This document shows positions 44,696-55,434 of a stretch of 64,000 nucleotides of DNA, piece by piece. Each line of letters begins with the position of its first letter. Positions within the stretch are counted from its first letter, which is position 1. The stretch is taken from positions 5,428,539 through 5,492,538 of the forward strand of contig OY987248.1 of assembly GCA_963920765.1 (NCBI GenBank). The letters are read 5' to 3'. This DNA comes from Ulota crispa (taxonomy: Eukaryota; Streptophyta; Bryopsida; Orthotrichales; Orthotrichaceae). A model generated the notes under the pieces. The model was not told where the DNA came from. It saw nothing but the letters and a program-made list of their open reading frames with translations, and searched no databases. The translations under genes were made by a program, and so were the position numbers.

Positions 44696-44989
44696 TTAGT
44701 ATTGTAGGCTATTCAAGGATTAGTATTGTAGGATGGAGTAAAAATATCAACAGCTCTTCTAGGTTTCTTTTCTTATTCCATTTCTCTTGAAAACTTCAAA
44801 AGTTGCATTAGTGGCCTCAACCTTTTGGCCTTGGGGCCTTTACATGTAAAAGAATTGGCCCCCATTACACCCATATTATAACAGACACTTGGAGTTGTTT
44901 TTGAGGCCATTTGGGCTGAAAATTACACTCATATTATAATGGATGCTTGGAGTTGTTCTTGAGGCCATTTGGACTCAATTTTGTATTAA

Positions 44990-45916
44990 GCCCTAAAGGA
45001 CCAACTGTCCCCTCGAGGGACAGTTGGGATTTTGGGCATGCACTTACAATTAAACTACTTTGTATGATTTTTTGAAACTTTTATGGAAGATGAGGAATTC
45101 AAAGACCTACGTGGGCATCTAATTTTTTCTTCATTCTGACATTTATTGAAGAAATTATGCATGAATTTCTGAAAAAAGGTGGAGGTTGGGCAGCCAAAAA
45201 CTTTTCTAAAAATAACATTTTTTTAAAATAAAAGTCTAAAATTGGTTCTTTAGATTTATACATATGTGGGGAGCTTTGAATCATTTAATTCCAATTTATG
45301 ATTGAAAAGTTTAAGTTTGCGGGCAGGTACAAAACTCCCATACTTCCATTCCCTTTGGTGCTATACTTTTTGTGCTCTTTGTGAATTTGTTTTTTTACTT
45401 TTTTTTTTCCTTGCTGTAGTAGACTAAGATTCCTTGGTTTTCATCATTTGGATCAAAGTAATTCACATTTCACAATTTTACATAAATCCTCCAATTTTGC
45501 CTAGTGTATATGCAAATTTGATGGCCTTATGGCATTGCAGGATTTTACAAAATATGATTCACACCTCCAATTCATTTGAAAATTCTCCCACACTTACCTA
45601 ACTTGGTCTTCTACATGAGAAAAATAAACCTCACATTTGCGTAGAGCATTTTTATTTATTTAGAGGCAATCAAAGGCTTCTGAAATTTTTGGGCAGTAGG
45701 GAAAAAATCTTTTTTTTTCACTTCAAAAGTCAATATCTCACTCCTCTACATCTAGAATGAGCTAATTTTTTTCCCACAATTACCTCCCATAGTGTAGGGC
45801 AAGATCTTACGGTTGGATTTCCAAAAATAATTGTTTTTCCTACCTTTGTACTCATTCCCCCAAAAGTGGCAGTTTTCAGTAACTTTCACTAAAAAAAGGG
45901 CTTGGTCCTTTAGGGG
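44990..45916 (+). mobile_element. piggyBac-like MITE, family PB-A
   Basis: Ends GCCCTAAAGGACC and GGTCCTTTAGGGG, perfect TTAA flanks (44986-44989, 45917-45920). 927 bp. A good reference copy: arm B (GGGATTTTGGGCATGCACTT) first, arm A (AAAGTGGCAGTTTTCAGTAA) last. Confidence 0.85.
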
Positions 45917-46009
45917 TTAAATGACCCCCAAATTTCATATCCTTGAATACTAGTGTAAAGCAGCCCTTAGTTTGCAGCCTTAAGTCCTTATACACCGCAA
46001 ATAGACACT

Positions 46010-46720
46010 TCCTCTCACTCTCAAGGTTTAATTTCTTGACAAAATTTTGCCAAAATCTTACCTGAGATGTGCATTGGCAACCTTTACACTAATAAATCAG
46101 TGTGAAAAATTGGATGAAATTATCAAATTCTTCCTGGAGCAAAATCTCCAATCATCAAATTTTGGATGAAAGTAGCTCATAATAGCAATTATTTGGATGA
46201 ACTTTTGTGTATCATTCAGTTGTTCCAAATTTAACCAAATTTTCCTTACTTGCTAGTAGTCTGGGATGCAGGTTGCTCTAAGGCAGGAGCACCCAATTGC
46301 AACATCAGCTATTCTTCAACATCTGAAATTAAACTTAAAGTAGACAGATTTGCACCCAAACAAGACACAAATGCACCCAAATCAGACACGCAAGTTGAAA
46401 GAAGGGAATAGAAATTGTGTAGGTGGCCGTTTTTGATTGGGTGTGACATGCTCTTTTTGTTGTCATGACATGGTCTTGTTGTTGTTGCTTTTCAGTGGTC
46501 TAATGTTCACAATAGGTGAATCTAGAGAGTTATTTTCAACAATTCATAATTTATTCATACAATCTCAGGATATTCCAAAAACAATTTTGCTTGAATCTGT
46601 ACCCATTTCCTAACAAGCACATGCCATTACATTCTCAAAAGACCGTCTAGATTACCACACCTGAGGTAAGTGTCACATTTGGGTGCTTCTACCTTACCTT
46701 GTCAAAATCAAAAATTAAAC
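46010..46720 (-). mobile_element. repeat family M copy 3 with nested family K
   Basis: Reverse of 25987-26262: TTTTGCCAAAATCTTACCTG, GCATTGGCAACCTTTACACT, ATCATCAAATTTTGGATGAA and, beyond the nested element, CCTTGTCAAAATCAAAAATT. Family K copy 3 splits it at 46281-46694. Confidence 0.65.
46281..46694 (-). mobile_element. TA-type MITE, family K copy 3
   Basis: Ends AGGCAGGAGCACCCAATTGC and CATTTGGGTGCTTCTACCT, TA on both sides (46279-46280, 46695-46696). The uninterrupted family M copy at 26005 reads CAAGGTAGAGCA, the reverse complement of the expected empty site TGCTCTACCTTG, proving a TA duplication. Confidence 0.85.
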
Positions 46721-46829
46721 CCTGCTCACTGTACCCTCCAATTTGACCAGGCTTATTTGAGGATCTTGATTTTATCCCCATTGTGTTTTAAAAAAGAATT
46801 CCATTGTGTAAAGTAGTAATTGTTTAGGA

Positions 46830-47340
46830 AGAAACTAAATAAAGGAAACCCTAATTCTTCGACATCTGGATTGGACGATATTGGCTTAACTGGCAGGTAG
46901 TGGAGGAATTGCAGTACGGGAACGAGGCTGAAATTTCAAAAAACCAGGTCTAAATTCAAACTACTGACGAAATATCGATCAGATTATTCCAAAAAAAAAA
47001 ACCAACTATAGTATGATACACTGGAATTTAGCCGGCGAAGCTCAAATTACTCCCCCGAACGCGGGTTAGGGTTTCCATTGTGTATTCGTTCCTGGAATGG
47101 TTATGCACGAAAACAACATGCCGGTATGTGGTGATCCGAAGAAGCCAATTTGCATTGCAGTGCAGTAGAAATTTGGAATACAAACAAGAAGTACTTCAGT
47201 TCAGCAGCTCCGCAGGAAGAGGACTTTATGAGACCCTGACAAGCGACGACCGAAAAGCGGCACTTGTGGTGTACAAATATATACACCAGAAGGAGCCCAG
47301 CGAAATTAGTTAAATAACAGCCATGCCATACACGGAGCAA
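46830..47340 (+). promoter_or_regulatory. GC-richer island with telo-box motifs, possible gene 5' region
   Basis: AAACCCTAATTC at about 46846 and its complement TTAGGGTTT at 47066 are telo-boxes, common near transcription starts of plant genes. The plus-strand frame 47080-47313 (77 codons, starts MYSFLEWLCTKTTCRY) follows the second box; it is not recognisable and may be a first exon or chance. Confidence 0.3.
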
Positions 47341-47345
47341 GCGGA

Positions 47346-47543
47346 TCATAACTGACAACAGCAAGAACCATCAAGAATTATTAATAGTTCGTCATAAGAG
47401 CAGCGCTGGAAATCCACCGAAACCGTTACGCACAACATTAGAAAAACGATAAAGAAAAGGAAAGAACGCACCGTATGAGAATATAATGCAACGACGATTG
47501 ACGTAAATAGCAGGAATAAAATGAATAATGCGGCATGCTTCAT
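47346..47543 (-). CDS. candidate small secreted peptide gene
   Basis: A minus-strand ATG at 47543 (context GTAAAATGAAG) begins MKHAALFILFLLFTSIVVAL, a textbook signal peptide, then YSHT. ACG|GTGCGT at 47472/47471 is a good donor and TTTCCAG|CGC at 47406/47405 a good acceptor; the 66-base intron has TCTAATG as a possible branch point. The second exon encodes RCSYDELLIILDGSCCCQL and stops at 47346. The intron is also open in frame, so an unspliced 66-codon form is equally possible from the sequence. The mature part would be tiny and Cys-rich at its end. No homologue recognised; a chance hydrophobic frame is possible. Confidence 0.3.
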   Translation of the reverse strand: MKHAALFILFLLFTSIVVALYSHTVRSFLFFIVFLMLCVTVSVDFQRCSYDELLIILDGSCCCQL

Positions 47544-47681
47544 TTTACTTGCCTCGAAACTCGAAAAAGTTGAGTGGCGAGAATATTTCTCTACAACCGA
47601 AACGTGAGATAAAATAGGCAAGACTTGTCTGAACTGCGGTGCTATTCTCCACTACCTGCTGCTGCACTGTATAGAAAATCA

Positions 47682-47702
47682 CCCCCCCCCCCCCCCCCCC
47701 CC
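47682..47702 (+). repeat. poly(C) run of 21
   Basis: Twenty-one C residues in a row followed by GCGG. It stands alone in an AT-rich window. Exact length is likely unreliable. Confidence 0.9.
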
Positions 47703-47764
47703 GCGGCTTTCAAGAATACTCATACAGTACCCTAGCTGGCAGTGGAGCTCACGGACGAGGTTAA

Positions 47765-48676
47765 CCCCTAAAGGATCAAGCAAAGTTTTCACCAAAAACT
47801 CTTCAAAAACTGCCATTTTTAGAGCATCAACCAAATTTGAAAACAAAAACATTTTTATGCATACGTGACCGTAGGATCTTGTAGAAGAATGGTCTTAGAA
47901 TATGTGGAAAAAATTTCAGAGTTTTCCACCATGTGGATTAGAAGTTAGAATGGTTTGAATATTCAAAAACGTCTTGTGAAAAACTAGGCAGCTACCCTTC
48001 AAAAGGTGAAATTCCTAAGGAAAAGGCCATGTAGGTGGTGCTTCTCTAAATTCCTTATTCCACCTAAGTAAAGTACATGTCAAAAAAGTTTCAAATCATT
48101 TGGAATTGTATAACATATGGAAAAAAATTAGTAAGTAAAAAGAAGTAGAGAATGATTCAAAACACTAAATTGTTAAGAATTTAATTATGGAAATGAAAAA
48201 CACTAATCCCAAAGGTCATAATGTTGTCATAAACAATCTTCATCCTTTGGTTTTGTTTTTTTTCCAAAGTGTTGAAAATTGAGTAAAATAAAGGACTTCA
48301 AAATTTATTTTGGAGTAGAGATTCCATAACTGCCTGCAAACAAAAAATCCTCATAGCTTTCATCTTGTTGATCCAAATGGAATGTTTCAAAGCTTCCTAC
48401 ATTCACATAAATCTCCTAAACCAATTTAAAACTTTTGTTTTTGAAAAAAATGATTTTTAAAAATTTGACCATGGTGCTCGCTGAACGTAAAAAGCAACAT
48501 TTTAGGCCATAGCTTTTTACTCATAATTCCAAATATCATGAAATTTAGTGCATATGAAAGACAAGCCTTGTCCCCACATTCTATTAAAATTTTAGCCTAA
48601 AATATGAAAAGCTCCAATCATAGGTACCTGCCCAAAATTGCTATGTTTCTAAAAAAGGTTTCTAGTCCTTTAGGGG
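47765..48676 (-). mobile_element. piggyBac-like MITE, family PB-A
   Basis: Ends CCCCTAAAGGATCAAGC and CTAGTCCTTTAGGGG, perfect TTAA flanks (47761-47764, 48677-48680). 912 bp, arm A first. Its middle (TTAGTAAGTAAAAAGAAGTA, AAGGACTTCAAAATTTAT) matches 38058-38989 closely. Confidence 0.85.
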
Positions 48677-48750
48677 TTAATTCTGGAAGACTAATTGTTC
48701 AAGTTTGGAAGAAAGTGACACTTGAAACTACAAAAGACAACAAACATGCT

Positions 48751-49475
48751 AGGTAGGAGGTTCTAAAATGTTGCATGCTCTAAAATGGTGCACCTCTTCA
48801 AATGTACTCAATTTGTACATGTTATTTTTCATAGCTCTTCAACAATAGGGTAGTCACAGTTGGCCTAAGACTGAATTTTTTGTGTAGATTGAGAAATGGC
48901 TAAGTGAATGTAGGAGCTAGTGGGAGCAATTCTTCATGGAAGGAGGTGTGACACCCCTTTTGTGGGTGATGAAGAATGAAGAATGGAGAATGTTTTACCT
49001 AGGGGAAGGCAACATGGCCACCAATTAGAGGAGCAGAAAAAGCAAGGGTGAAAAGCAATTCACTAGCAGGTAAACAGATGGACCATGGTAAGAATTCTCA
49101 TGCACAAAAATTCCTCAGCCCATTTCTTCATGCCTAGGCACTAAGAATTTTTTTTATCAATCTTCAGAGAACTACGCTCGCGCGAGTCGCAAAAGAAGCG
49201 CCACAGCAGTTTTCCGTGAAGATTGAGAATGCAAAAATGCAACTATGACTACCCCTAATGTATAGGCAATGTATATTTGAAGGGGTACACTATTTTAAAG
49301 AACTATGGTCTTTCTACTTCAAAAATTCATAACTAATTCCACAAAGCTCCAAAAAATAAAAAAACAACTTGGGATAGATGCCAATACCTCTCGTCTTTCA
49401 AGAAATACTCACTGAAAAATACCTCAAGAAGATTCACCTCCCAAAATTCAGTTTCAGCACTTCAATAAGGTAGAA
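48751..49475 (+). mobile_element. TA-type MITE, family G copy 3, with nested family H
   Basis: Begins AGGTAGGAGGTTCTAAAATG and follows 29157-29468 on both sides of the family H insert (CTAAAATGGTGCACCTC before, CTTTCTACTTCAAAAATTCA after). The right end is lost: a fragment beginning AGGTAGAAATACCATAAACG, like one end of the 54268 element, takes over at ~49470. Confidence 0.6.
48847..49256. mobile_element. MITE family H copy 2, nested
   Basis: Ends AGGGTAGTCACAGTTG and CAACTATGACTACCCCT. Subterminal TTCCGTGAAGATTGAGAATG and its inner complement repeat as in copy 1. It contains a CpG-rich patch (GCTCGCGCGAGTCGC, ~49179). Confidence 0.6.
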
Positions 49476-49524
49476 ATACCATAAACGGTTACTACCCGAT
49501 AATGGCAGAGTAGAGTGTTCTTAA

Positions 49525-50403
49525 TCCCTAAACTACCAAGGCCATTTTCTGCCAAAAATCACTCAAAACTGCCCCTATTGCTGTGTTTATCAAAAAAATC
49601 AACAAAATGCTGTTCTTGAAAATCTAACCATAGGATATTGTATTGTACTTGTAGAAGAAGTGGTAAAAAATTTGTGACATTTAACCGTACGGCTTGAAAG
49701 TTATGAGCATTTGAAGGGAATTTTCTTTTTTTTTCCACTGTGCCCAAAAATTTCAGATGGCTTTGACCACCATTTGCTGATTTCTTTTGCACTACAGACC
49801 TTGAAGTTGTAATTTTGCCTTGTAGGTAATCAAGTTAGACCTTTGTACACCAATTTTCAAGGCAATCAAAGACACGGAACACATCCTAAAAAATATTGCA
49901 ATGCCACTATATGACAAGTTTTGCAAATACACTATGACATTTTTGAGTGAAGTTTCCCACCACATGTTCTTAGATATGGAAATCCAAACAGTGGGTTTGA
50001 AGATTCACATGTACTTCAAATGTTGAAAACAAAAAAAGCTAAAAAAAACTCTAAAACTCTAAAATTTAGAAGCTCCCAAAGCCCAATTTGACCTCCTAAT
50101 TGAAAATGAAAGGGGAAATAATGGGGACCGCCAAAGCAACATGTGGCAACTCCTCCTTACTCCCTCCTCTTCAAAGTCAATATTTTCTCCCTTGCCTAAG
50201 CTGCCCCTTGAACTGCTTTTGGCCAAAAAAAGCCCATAACTTGTGCACTGTGTGACATAATTACATGATTTTTTGCATCCCACAAACCTTATACATTTCT
50301 ACACTCTCATAAAAAGTTTCAAAAAATAATGTAAAAAATTGAAATCACAGGAGCCTACCCAAAATCTCGAAAGTCCCCCGAGGGGACTTTGGGACTTTAG
50401 GGG
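49525..50403 (-). mobile_element. piggyBac-like MITE, PB-A relative
   Basis: Ends TCCCTAAACTACCAAGGCC and GGGACTTTGGGACTTTAGGG, perfect TTAA flanks (49521-49524, 50404-50407). 879 bp. Arm A is recognisable (ATCACTCAAAACTGCCCCTA), the centre diverges from other copies. Non-coding. Confidence 0.8.
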
Positions 50404-50750
50404 TTAAAACCAACAAGAGCTAGCTTTGAAAAAGATTTCAGAAAGATGTTCTTTCCGCGCATTTGATTGGTTCAAATTTATTTCAGAATAAGGTTCTAAA
50501 AGTAGCCATTTAAGGTGCACCTATGAAACCATAATTGATCCAACCCTAAATCCACATTTATATTGCACAAATTCTTCATTTTTGAGTTTTTTTTTTATTT
50601 ATTTTTTATTTTATTTTTTTATTTTATTTTTTTTATTCCCTCTTCCTTATCCTTGTTTCTCCTCAGATTGAGTTTAATTTCTCAAGAAATTCCCCATATC
50701 TTCAGGCTAAAGTGAATTATTTTAACCGTTTATGGATATTCTAGAACCTC
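50404..50750. other. spacer with T-rich low-complexity run
   Basis: 50586-50636 consists of T runs broken by single A residues. No gene. Confidence 0.5.
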
Positions 50751-51300
50751 CTACGAGAGTGGAGGAAAATTTCCTAGGCCATGCCAGATTTGCGGACCGC
50801 GCATGCGGACAAAAGCAGCGCAGAAAGCCGGCATGGAGGTGTCCCCTGCGCCCGAGCTAGGGAGGCTGGAAAAGAGGGGAAAAGACAGAGGCCTTTCCAT
50901 TTCCGGAGGTTTGCCCCCTTGGCTCCCGAGTCCCGGCGGCCTTCGCCAGGGGTGCCCCCCGCGGCCCCGCCTTGCCCCCCTTGCCATTCGTCCCTGGGCA
51001 GGCGGGCCATCTGACGCGTTCTGGAGGCTGGCAAGTTGTTTGCTGTGCACGCTCGGTGCCGAGATTTTAGGGTTTGAGGCCGTGCACGTGACAGCTGCCC
51101 TTGGGGCTTGCTCCTTCTGGACCTTCTCGCTCGGGTTGCCACGAGGGCAATGGGACACCGTGATTCCCATCCAAAAACCTACCGGAATTTCTAAATGTGG
51201 CGTGTTTCACAAACTGCCGAGCGGTATAGCCGAGAAGCATCTGGGTGGCACCCCCTGCTCCGGGGTGTTTCAGTTGCATTTCCATTAGTCGAGCGACACG
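50751..51300. other. sharply bounded GC-rich island, coding status unclear
   Basis: GC content jumps well above its surroundings here, then falls again near 51300. Long frames are open on both strands: plus 50803-51288 (161 codons, Pro/Gly/Arg-rich at first, then EAVHVTAALGACSFWTFSLG) and minus 51170-50751 (139 codons). Overlapping open frames on both strands are expected from GC-richness alone, so neither is secure. TTTTAGGGTTTGAGG at 51066 is a telo-box on the minus strand, which would suit transcription to the left. No protein family recognised. Candidates are a promoter/first exon or a captured GC-rich gene piece. Confidence 0.35.
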
Positions 51301-51424
51301 TACTCCTAATACATGTTGGCATTGCGAAAAGGAATCGGTTATAACCATCCGCATTTTTCCTGTTCATCCACCCTACATTATACGCTCCAGCAAGAATGGG
51401 CCTCAAGTTTTTCCACAGCCCTAA

Positions 51425-51738
51425 GGGCATCTCCACCGGTGGCTTGGGCATGCTCAAAGTGGATGAAAAGTAGCCAGGCCCCTCTCAAGACCCTCTCAAA
51501 CTCTCTTATCTAGCGAGTCTACCAAGCCACTCTCCAAATCACTATTCATGCACTATTCACCCTAACTTTAGTAATTTTTATCCTCTACTTTCCTAGATAA
51601 GTGATCAACTGCTTATTTATGGGGTGTGTTGGAGTGTTAAGCCACCTTTTCAAAGAGCATAGGTGGAGACTAAGAGCCTTCAGGCCTCACCACAACAAAT
51701 GGAAAACTTTGAGCGAGTCTGCACCGGTCGAGATGCCC
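51425..51738. mobile_element. Harbinger-type MITE, copy 1
   Basis: Ends GGGCATCTCCACCGGTG and CACCGGTCGAGATGCCC, flanked by TAA and TTA. GRGCATCTCC termini with a TWA target are typical of plant PIF/Harbinger MITEs. 314 bp, non-coding. Confidence 0.65.
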
Positions 51739-51741
51739 TTA

Positions 51742-52620
51742 GGGCATCACAACCGGTGGCTCAAGGCCACGCCTAGGTTTCGGGGAGAAATTTTAGCTTC
51801 ATCGGTTGAATTCTGCAGTGTCTAGTTTCAAGTGGATTTTCACTAACATGGACCGGTTATTTTTTGTAAAACTTCTAAATTTCTATTATAAAAATACTAT
51901 ATTTAGATTTTTTTGGAAAATGAACCGGTTTTTTAGCTGATGGTTTCAAGTTTCAACCAATTTTTTTGCAATTTCAACCGGTTGCCACTACACTAACCAC
52001 CAATTCTCCCTGAACCCTGGCCAAGCCACACAGGCCAAAACTGGCGTTTCCAACTGGCAGTTTATAAAAACAGGTGGCGGATTGCATGTTTGCAAAAAAG
52101 TGGATTCTTTGACTTTCAAGGGTCTACTTTTTTGGTCTACTCAAAACTCTCAATTTTGAGAGTTCACAAACTGCCATCTCAAACCTCCTGCCCTAGAATG
52201 GTGGAGAGGTTATCTTTAGGTGAATAGTAGATGAAAACTTGGAAAAGTAGCTATCTCCCAATTTTCCAAAAATACAAGTTACTTCTCATCCGTTTCAAAC
52301 TGCCAATTTTGTGGCTGTGTGGGCCTGGCATCAAACAAGCTCAAAGTGGATGATAATTGTTGAGGCTCCTCTCAAAACCCACTCAAGACATTTTGTCTTA
52401 CCGTGTATAGTAAGGGCCCTTCATGCCATTATTCATTCACTATTCACCTGCATTTAGCGCTTTATCCTCTACTATCCTTGATAAGTGGTCAATTGCTTAT
52501 TTATGGGACGTGTTGGAGTGTAAGGCCGCCTTTTTAAAGAGCATGGGTGGAGATCAAGAGGCTTGAGGGCCAGTCAAAACAAATGGATTTTTTTGAAGAG
52601 CTTGGACATGTGGAGATGCT
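51742..52620. mobile_element. Harbinger-type MITE, copy 2, with insertions
   Basis: Begins GGGCATCACAACCGGTGGCT right after the TTA that closes copy 1; its tail (AAAGAGCATGGGTGGAGAT ... GTGGAGATGC) parallels the tail of copy 1. About 560 extra bp (51770-52333) interrupt it, made of a block shared with 39750-40055 and MITE family P. Confidence 0.55.
52018..52329 (+). mobile_element. MITE family P copy 2, nested
   Basis: Starts TGGCCAAGCCACACAGGCCA, ends GTGTGGGCCTGGC. Colinear with 26471-26780. Confidence 0.55.
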
Positions 52621-52905
52621 ATAAGGGCTAGGGTGAATTGACCACTTCATTGTCCTTTTCCAAGATGAATGGGTTGGGTGTTCAATCAATTGCTTTACTA
52701 ATTTATGGAGCCAAGGTGGAAAAGCTTTGTTTTTCAAATTTAAAAAATTCCTAGAGTTTGAAAATTTATTGTTAAGAGATTGAATTTGGAAATTTTGACT
52801 TCATATTTGAATTTAGAAACCTTGTTTTTGTCTAAAATTTTGGAGGAGAATATAATTGAGCACTACAAAAATAGGGGACAAACTATATCTTTTACCCTTG
52901 CTAAA

Positions 52906-53831
52906 CCCCTAAAGGATCCAACCATTTTTTTGCAAAAGTCACTAAAAATGCCACTTCTAGGACAATGAGTAGAAAGATAGATATAATTTTCTTTTTGAAA
53001 ACCCAACCATAGGATCTTGCCCTATACTACAAACAGTACTTGTGGGAAAAAAATTAGCTCATTTTGGATGGCAAAGAGTGAGGTATTGACGTCTGAAGTG
53101 ACAAAAAAAAGTTATTTTCTTTCCCTTAAGTTTTTTAGAGGCCTTTGACCATTCCTATAGCAAAAAAATTACTCTACAGAAAATTGAGGTTTTAATTTCT
53201 CCATGTAGAAAACCAAGTTACACATATGTGAAAGAGTTCTCAAATGATTTGGAAGTGTACAACATACTCCAAAAAATCTTTGAATGCCGAAAGGTCTTGA
53301 AATTTGCAAGTACACTAGGCAAAATTGGATGCTTTATGTAAAATTCAGAAATTGGATTACACCAATGTAAATGGTGAAAGGCAAGTACTCTTAGTCCACA
53401 ACAACATGGAAAAATAAATAAATAAATAAATACACAAACCACTCACAAAAATAAACTGCCAAATTTTGATGGGGACAAAAGGAATGAAGGGTTGGAAGTC
53501 TTCCAAGATGGGCTCCTTTGACTCCCCTCCCCTTTGCACAAGTGTCCACACCTTGTGCCCGTAAGGGGCTGACCCTATTTGAAGTTAACACCCACTTACA
53601 ATGGAGAAACCTTGCTTGAATTGCCCCTCCTCCCCTAGTTTTGATAAATTCTTGCATACCAGTACTTTCTTTGTCAAATGTCAAAATGAAGAACAAAATT
53701 AGATGCCCACCGAGATCTTTGAATTCCCCATCTTCAATAAAAGCTTCAAAAATTTACATAAAGTAGTTCAGCCACAAGTATATGCCCAAAATCCCATTTT
53801 GTCCCTTGAGGGGACAACAGTCCATTAGGGG
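52906..53831 (-). mobile_element. piggyBac-like MITE, family PB-A
   Basis: Ends CCCCTAAAGGATCC and AGTCCATTAGGGG. Flanks are CTAAA on both sides instead of TTAA. 926 bp, arm A first. Frames inside (53391-53696) are fortuitous. Confidence 0.7.
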
Positions 53832-53881
53832 CTAAAGTGTTGCTTTTTGAATCACGTACCTTAGTAGAATCATGCAAATTA

Positions 53882-54265
53882 CACCAAATAGTGCATTTAG
53901 GTTTCCCCATACTAATTTCTTGACATTTCATACTCTTTAGATACGAATATTATAACAACTTTTGTCAATAGTTACTAAAAAAAACAATACAAGAAGCAAG
54001 CAGAGGTTAGTCGTGACAAGAAGTGCCAAAGCCAACACTGCAAGGAACCATGGTTGAATCTACAAAAAGTTGACAAAGATTGTGACCTAATCTACAGTAT
54101 TGTAATGCAAAGAGAAAAGAAGTTAGAAGTTTAGACAAAACAAGGAATTATTATATCATAAAGAGAGTTGCATGCCCCTCTAGGCAACTAGTGGTGAGTC
54201 ATGAGGTAACTTTGCCAAGGTAAGGCAACCTAATCGTTAAGGCAACCTAAATGCACTAATTGGTG
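53882..54265. mobile_element. TA-type MITE, family J copy 3
   Basis: Ends CACCAAATAGTGCATTTAGG and CCTAAATGCACTAATTGGTG, TA flanks. It contains one arm of the CACTA-type foldback seen at 4512 (CAAGGAACCATGGTTGAATC, AAAGTTGACAAAGATTGTGA) and a short duplication of AAGGCAACCTAA near the right end. Confidence 0.7.
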
Positions 54266-54267
54266 TA

Positions 54268-54575
54268 AGGTAGGAACACCCATAAGTGTTAGTGTCCCCA
54301 TAACCGTCACCTTTGAAATCTTGGAAGATCTGTGGAAGTAAATAGACGTAATTACAAGGATATACAACATGTGAACATGAAATCTTAAAAGTAATTATGG
54401 GTGCAATGGCAATTTGCTCTTTAAAAATTCACAACTTATTCTCACAGTATCCAGATAATACATTCAAAAGTGCAAACTGATTTTTTTTTTGTTCCTAATA
54501 GGATCTTATAATTTACTAGTTGTTTAGTCATCATGTTCAAAACCCTTAGTTTGACGTTTATGGGTGCTCCTACCT
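54268..54575. mobile_element. TA-type MITE sharing a TA with family J copy 3
   Basis: Ends AGGTAGGAACACCCATAAGT and ACGTTTATGGGTGCTCCTACCT-like complement, TA at 54266-54267 and 54576-54577. The left TA is also the right TA of family J copy 3. 308 bp, non-coding. Confidence 0.7.
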
Positions 54576-54577
54576 TA

Positions 54578-55016
54578 GGTATTCTGAACCTTGCACGCCT
54601 ACCCCCCACAACAGATTGTCAAGTGTGGCAAATATCTCCAGAATGGGTCCCATGATTTTGTCATGAGGCTCACATACGAAGGAGTGGGAGCCATGCATAC
54701 AGCCACCCCTTGCCCTGCCTTGTCCCTGCAAACTCCTTCTGCTCCGCTGCTTGTTTTGTACACAAATAATGTGCCACTGCCTACATTTTTGCTGCAGCAA
54801 AAACCTAATTTTCTCACATGTGGCGGTTAAGAGTGTGGGAATGGGGAGTGAGAAGTTTGCTATATATGTAGATATAGAAATAAACAAATGAATAACTATA
54901 CTACGTTGGTACCTCTCTAAGTTGATCCTTCATAACCTTAGCCTTTGTAAAATTATGTGTATGCATTTTTCTTCTTAAAGGTTGATTGTCGATGAAGGTT
55001 GCAAACTTCATGGGTA
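54578..55016. other. spacer of moderate GC, possible host remnant
   Basis: A 105-codon minus frame (54887-54570) overlaps plus-strand frames and shows no family motif. Nothing certain. Confidence 0.25.
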
Positions 55017-55432
55017 AGGTATGTCCACCCAAAAGTGACACTTACTTTAGATATGGGAATTGGGAGGGTCTTTTGAGAACCTAATGGCATGGGCTTGTTA
55101 GGAAATGGGTGCATATTCAAACAAAATTGTTTTCATAATTTTTTGAATTTGTATGAATAAATTATGAATTATTTAAGGTAACTCCCTAGATTGACCTATT
55201 GTGAACACTAGATCCTTGAAAAAGCGATAACAAAAAGATCATGTCTTGATAATAAAAAAACAATGTCATACCCAATCATAAATCACTATTTCCACAATTT
55301 ATGTTTCCTTATGCCAATTTAAGTGTTTGGTTTGGATACATGTGTGTCTTGTTTGGGTGCAGAAGTGCTTACTGTTGGGTTTAATTTCAGATGTCAATAA
55401 ACGGCTGGTGTGAGTGATGGGTGTACATACCT
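55017..55432 (+). mobile_element. TA-type MITE, family K copy 4
   Basis: Ends AGGTATGTCCACCCAAAAGT and GGGTGTACATACCT, TA on both sides (55015-55016, 55433-55434). 416 bp; closest to copy 2. Confidence 0.8.
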
Positions 55433-55434
55433 TA

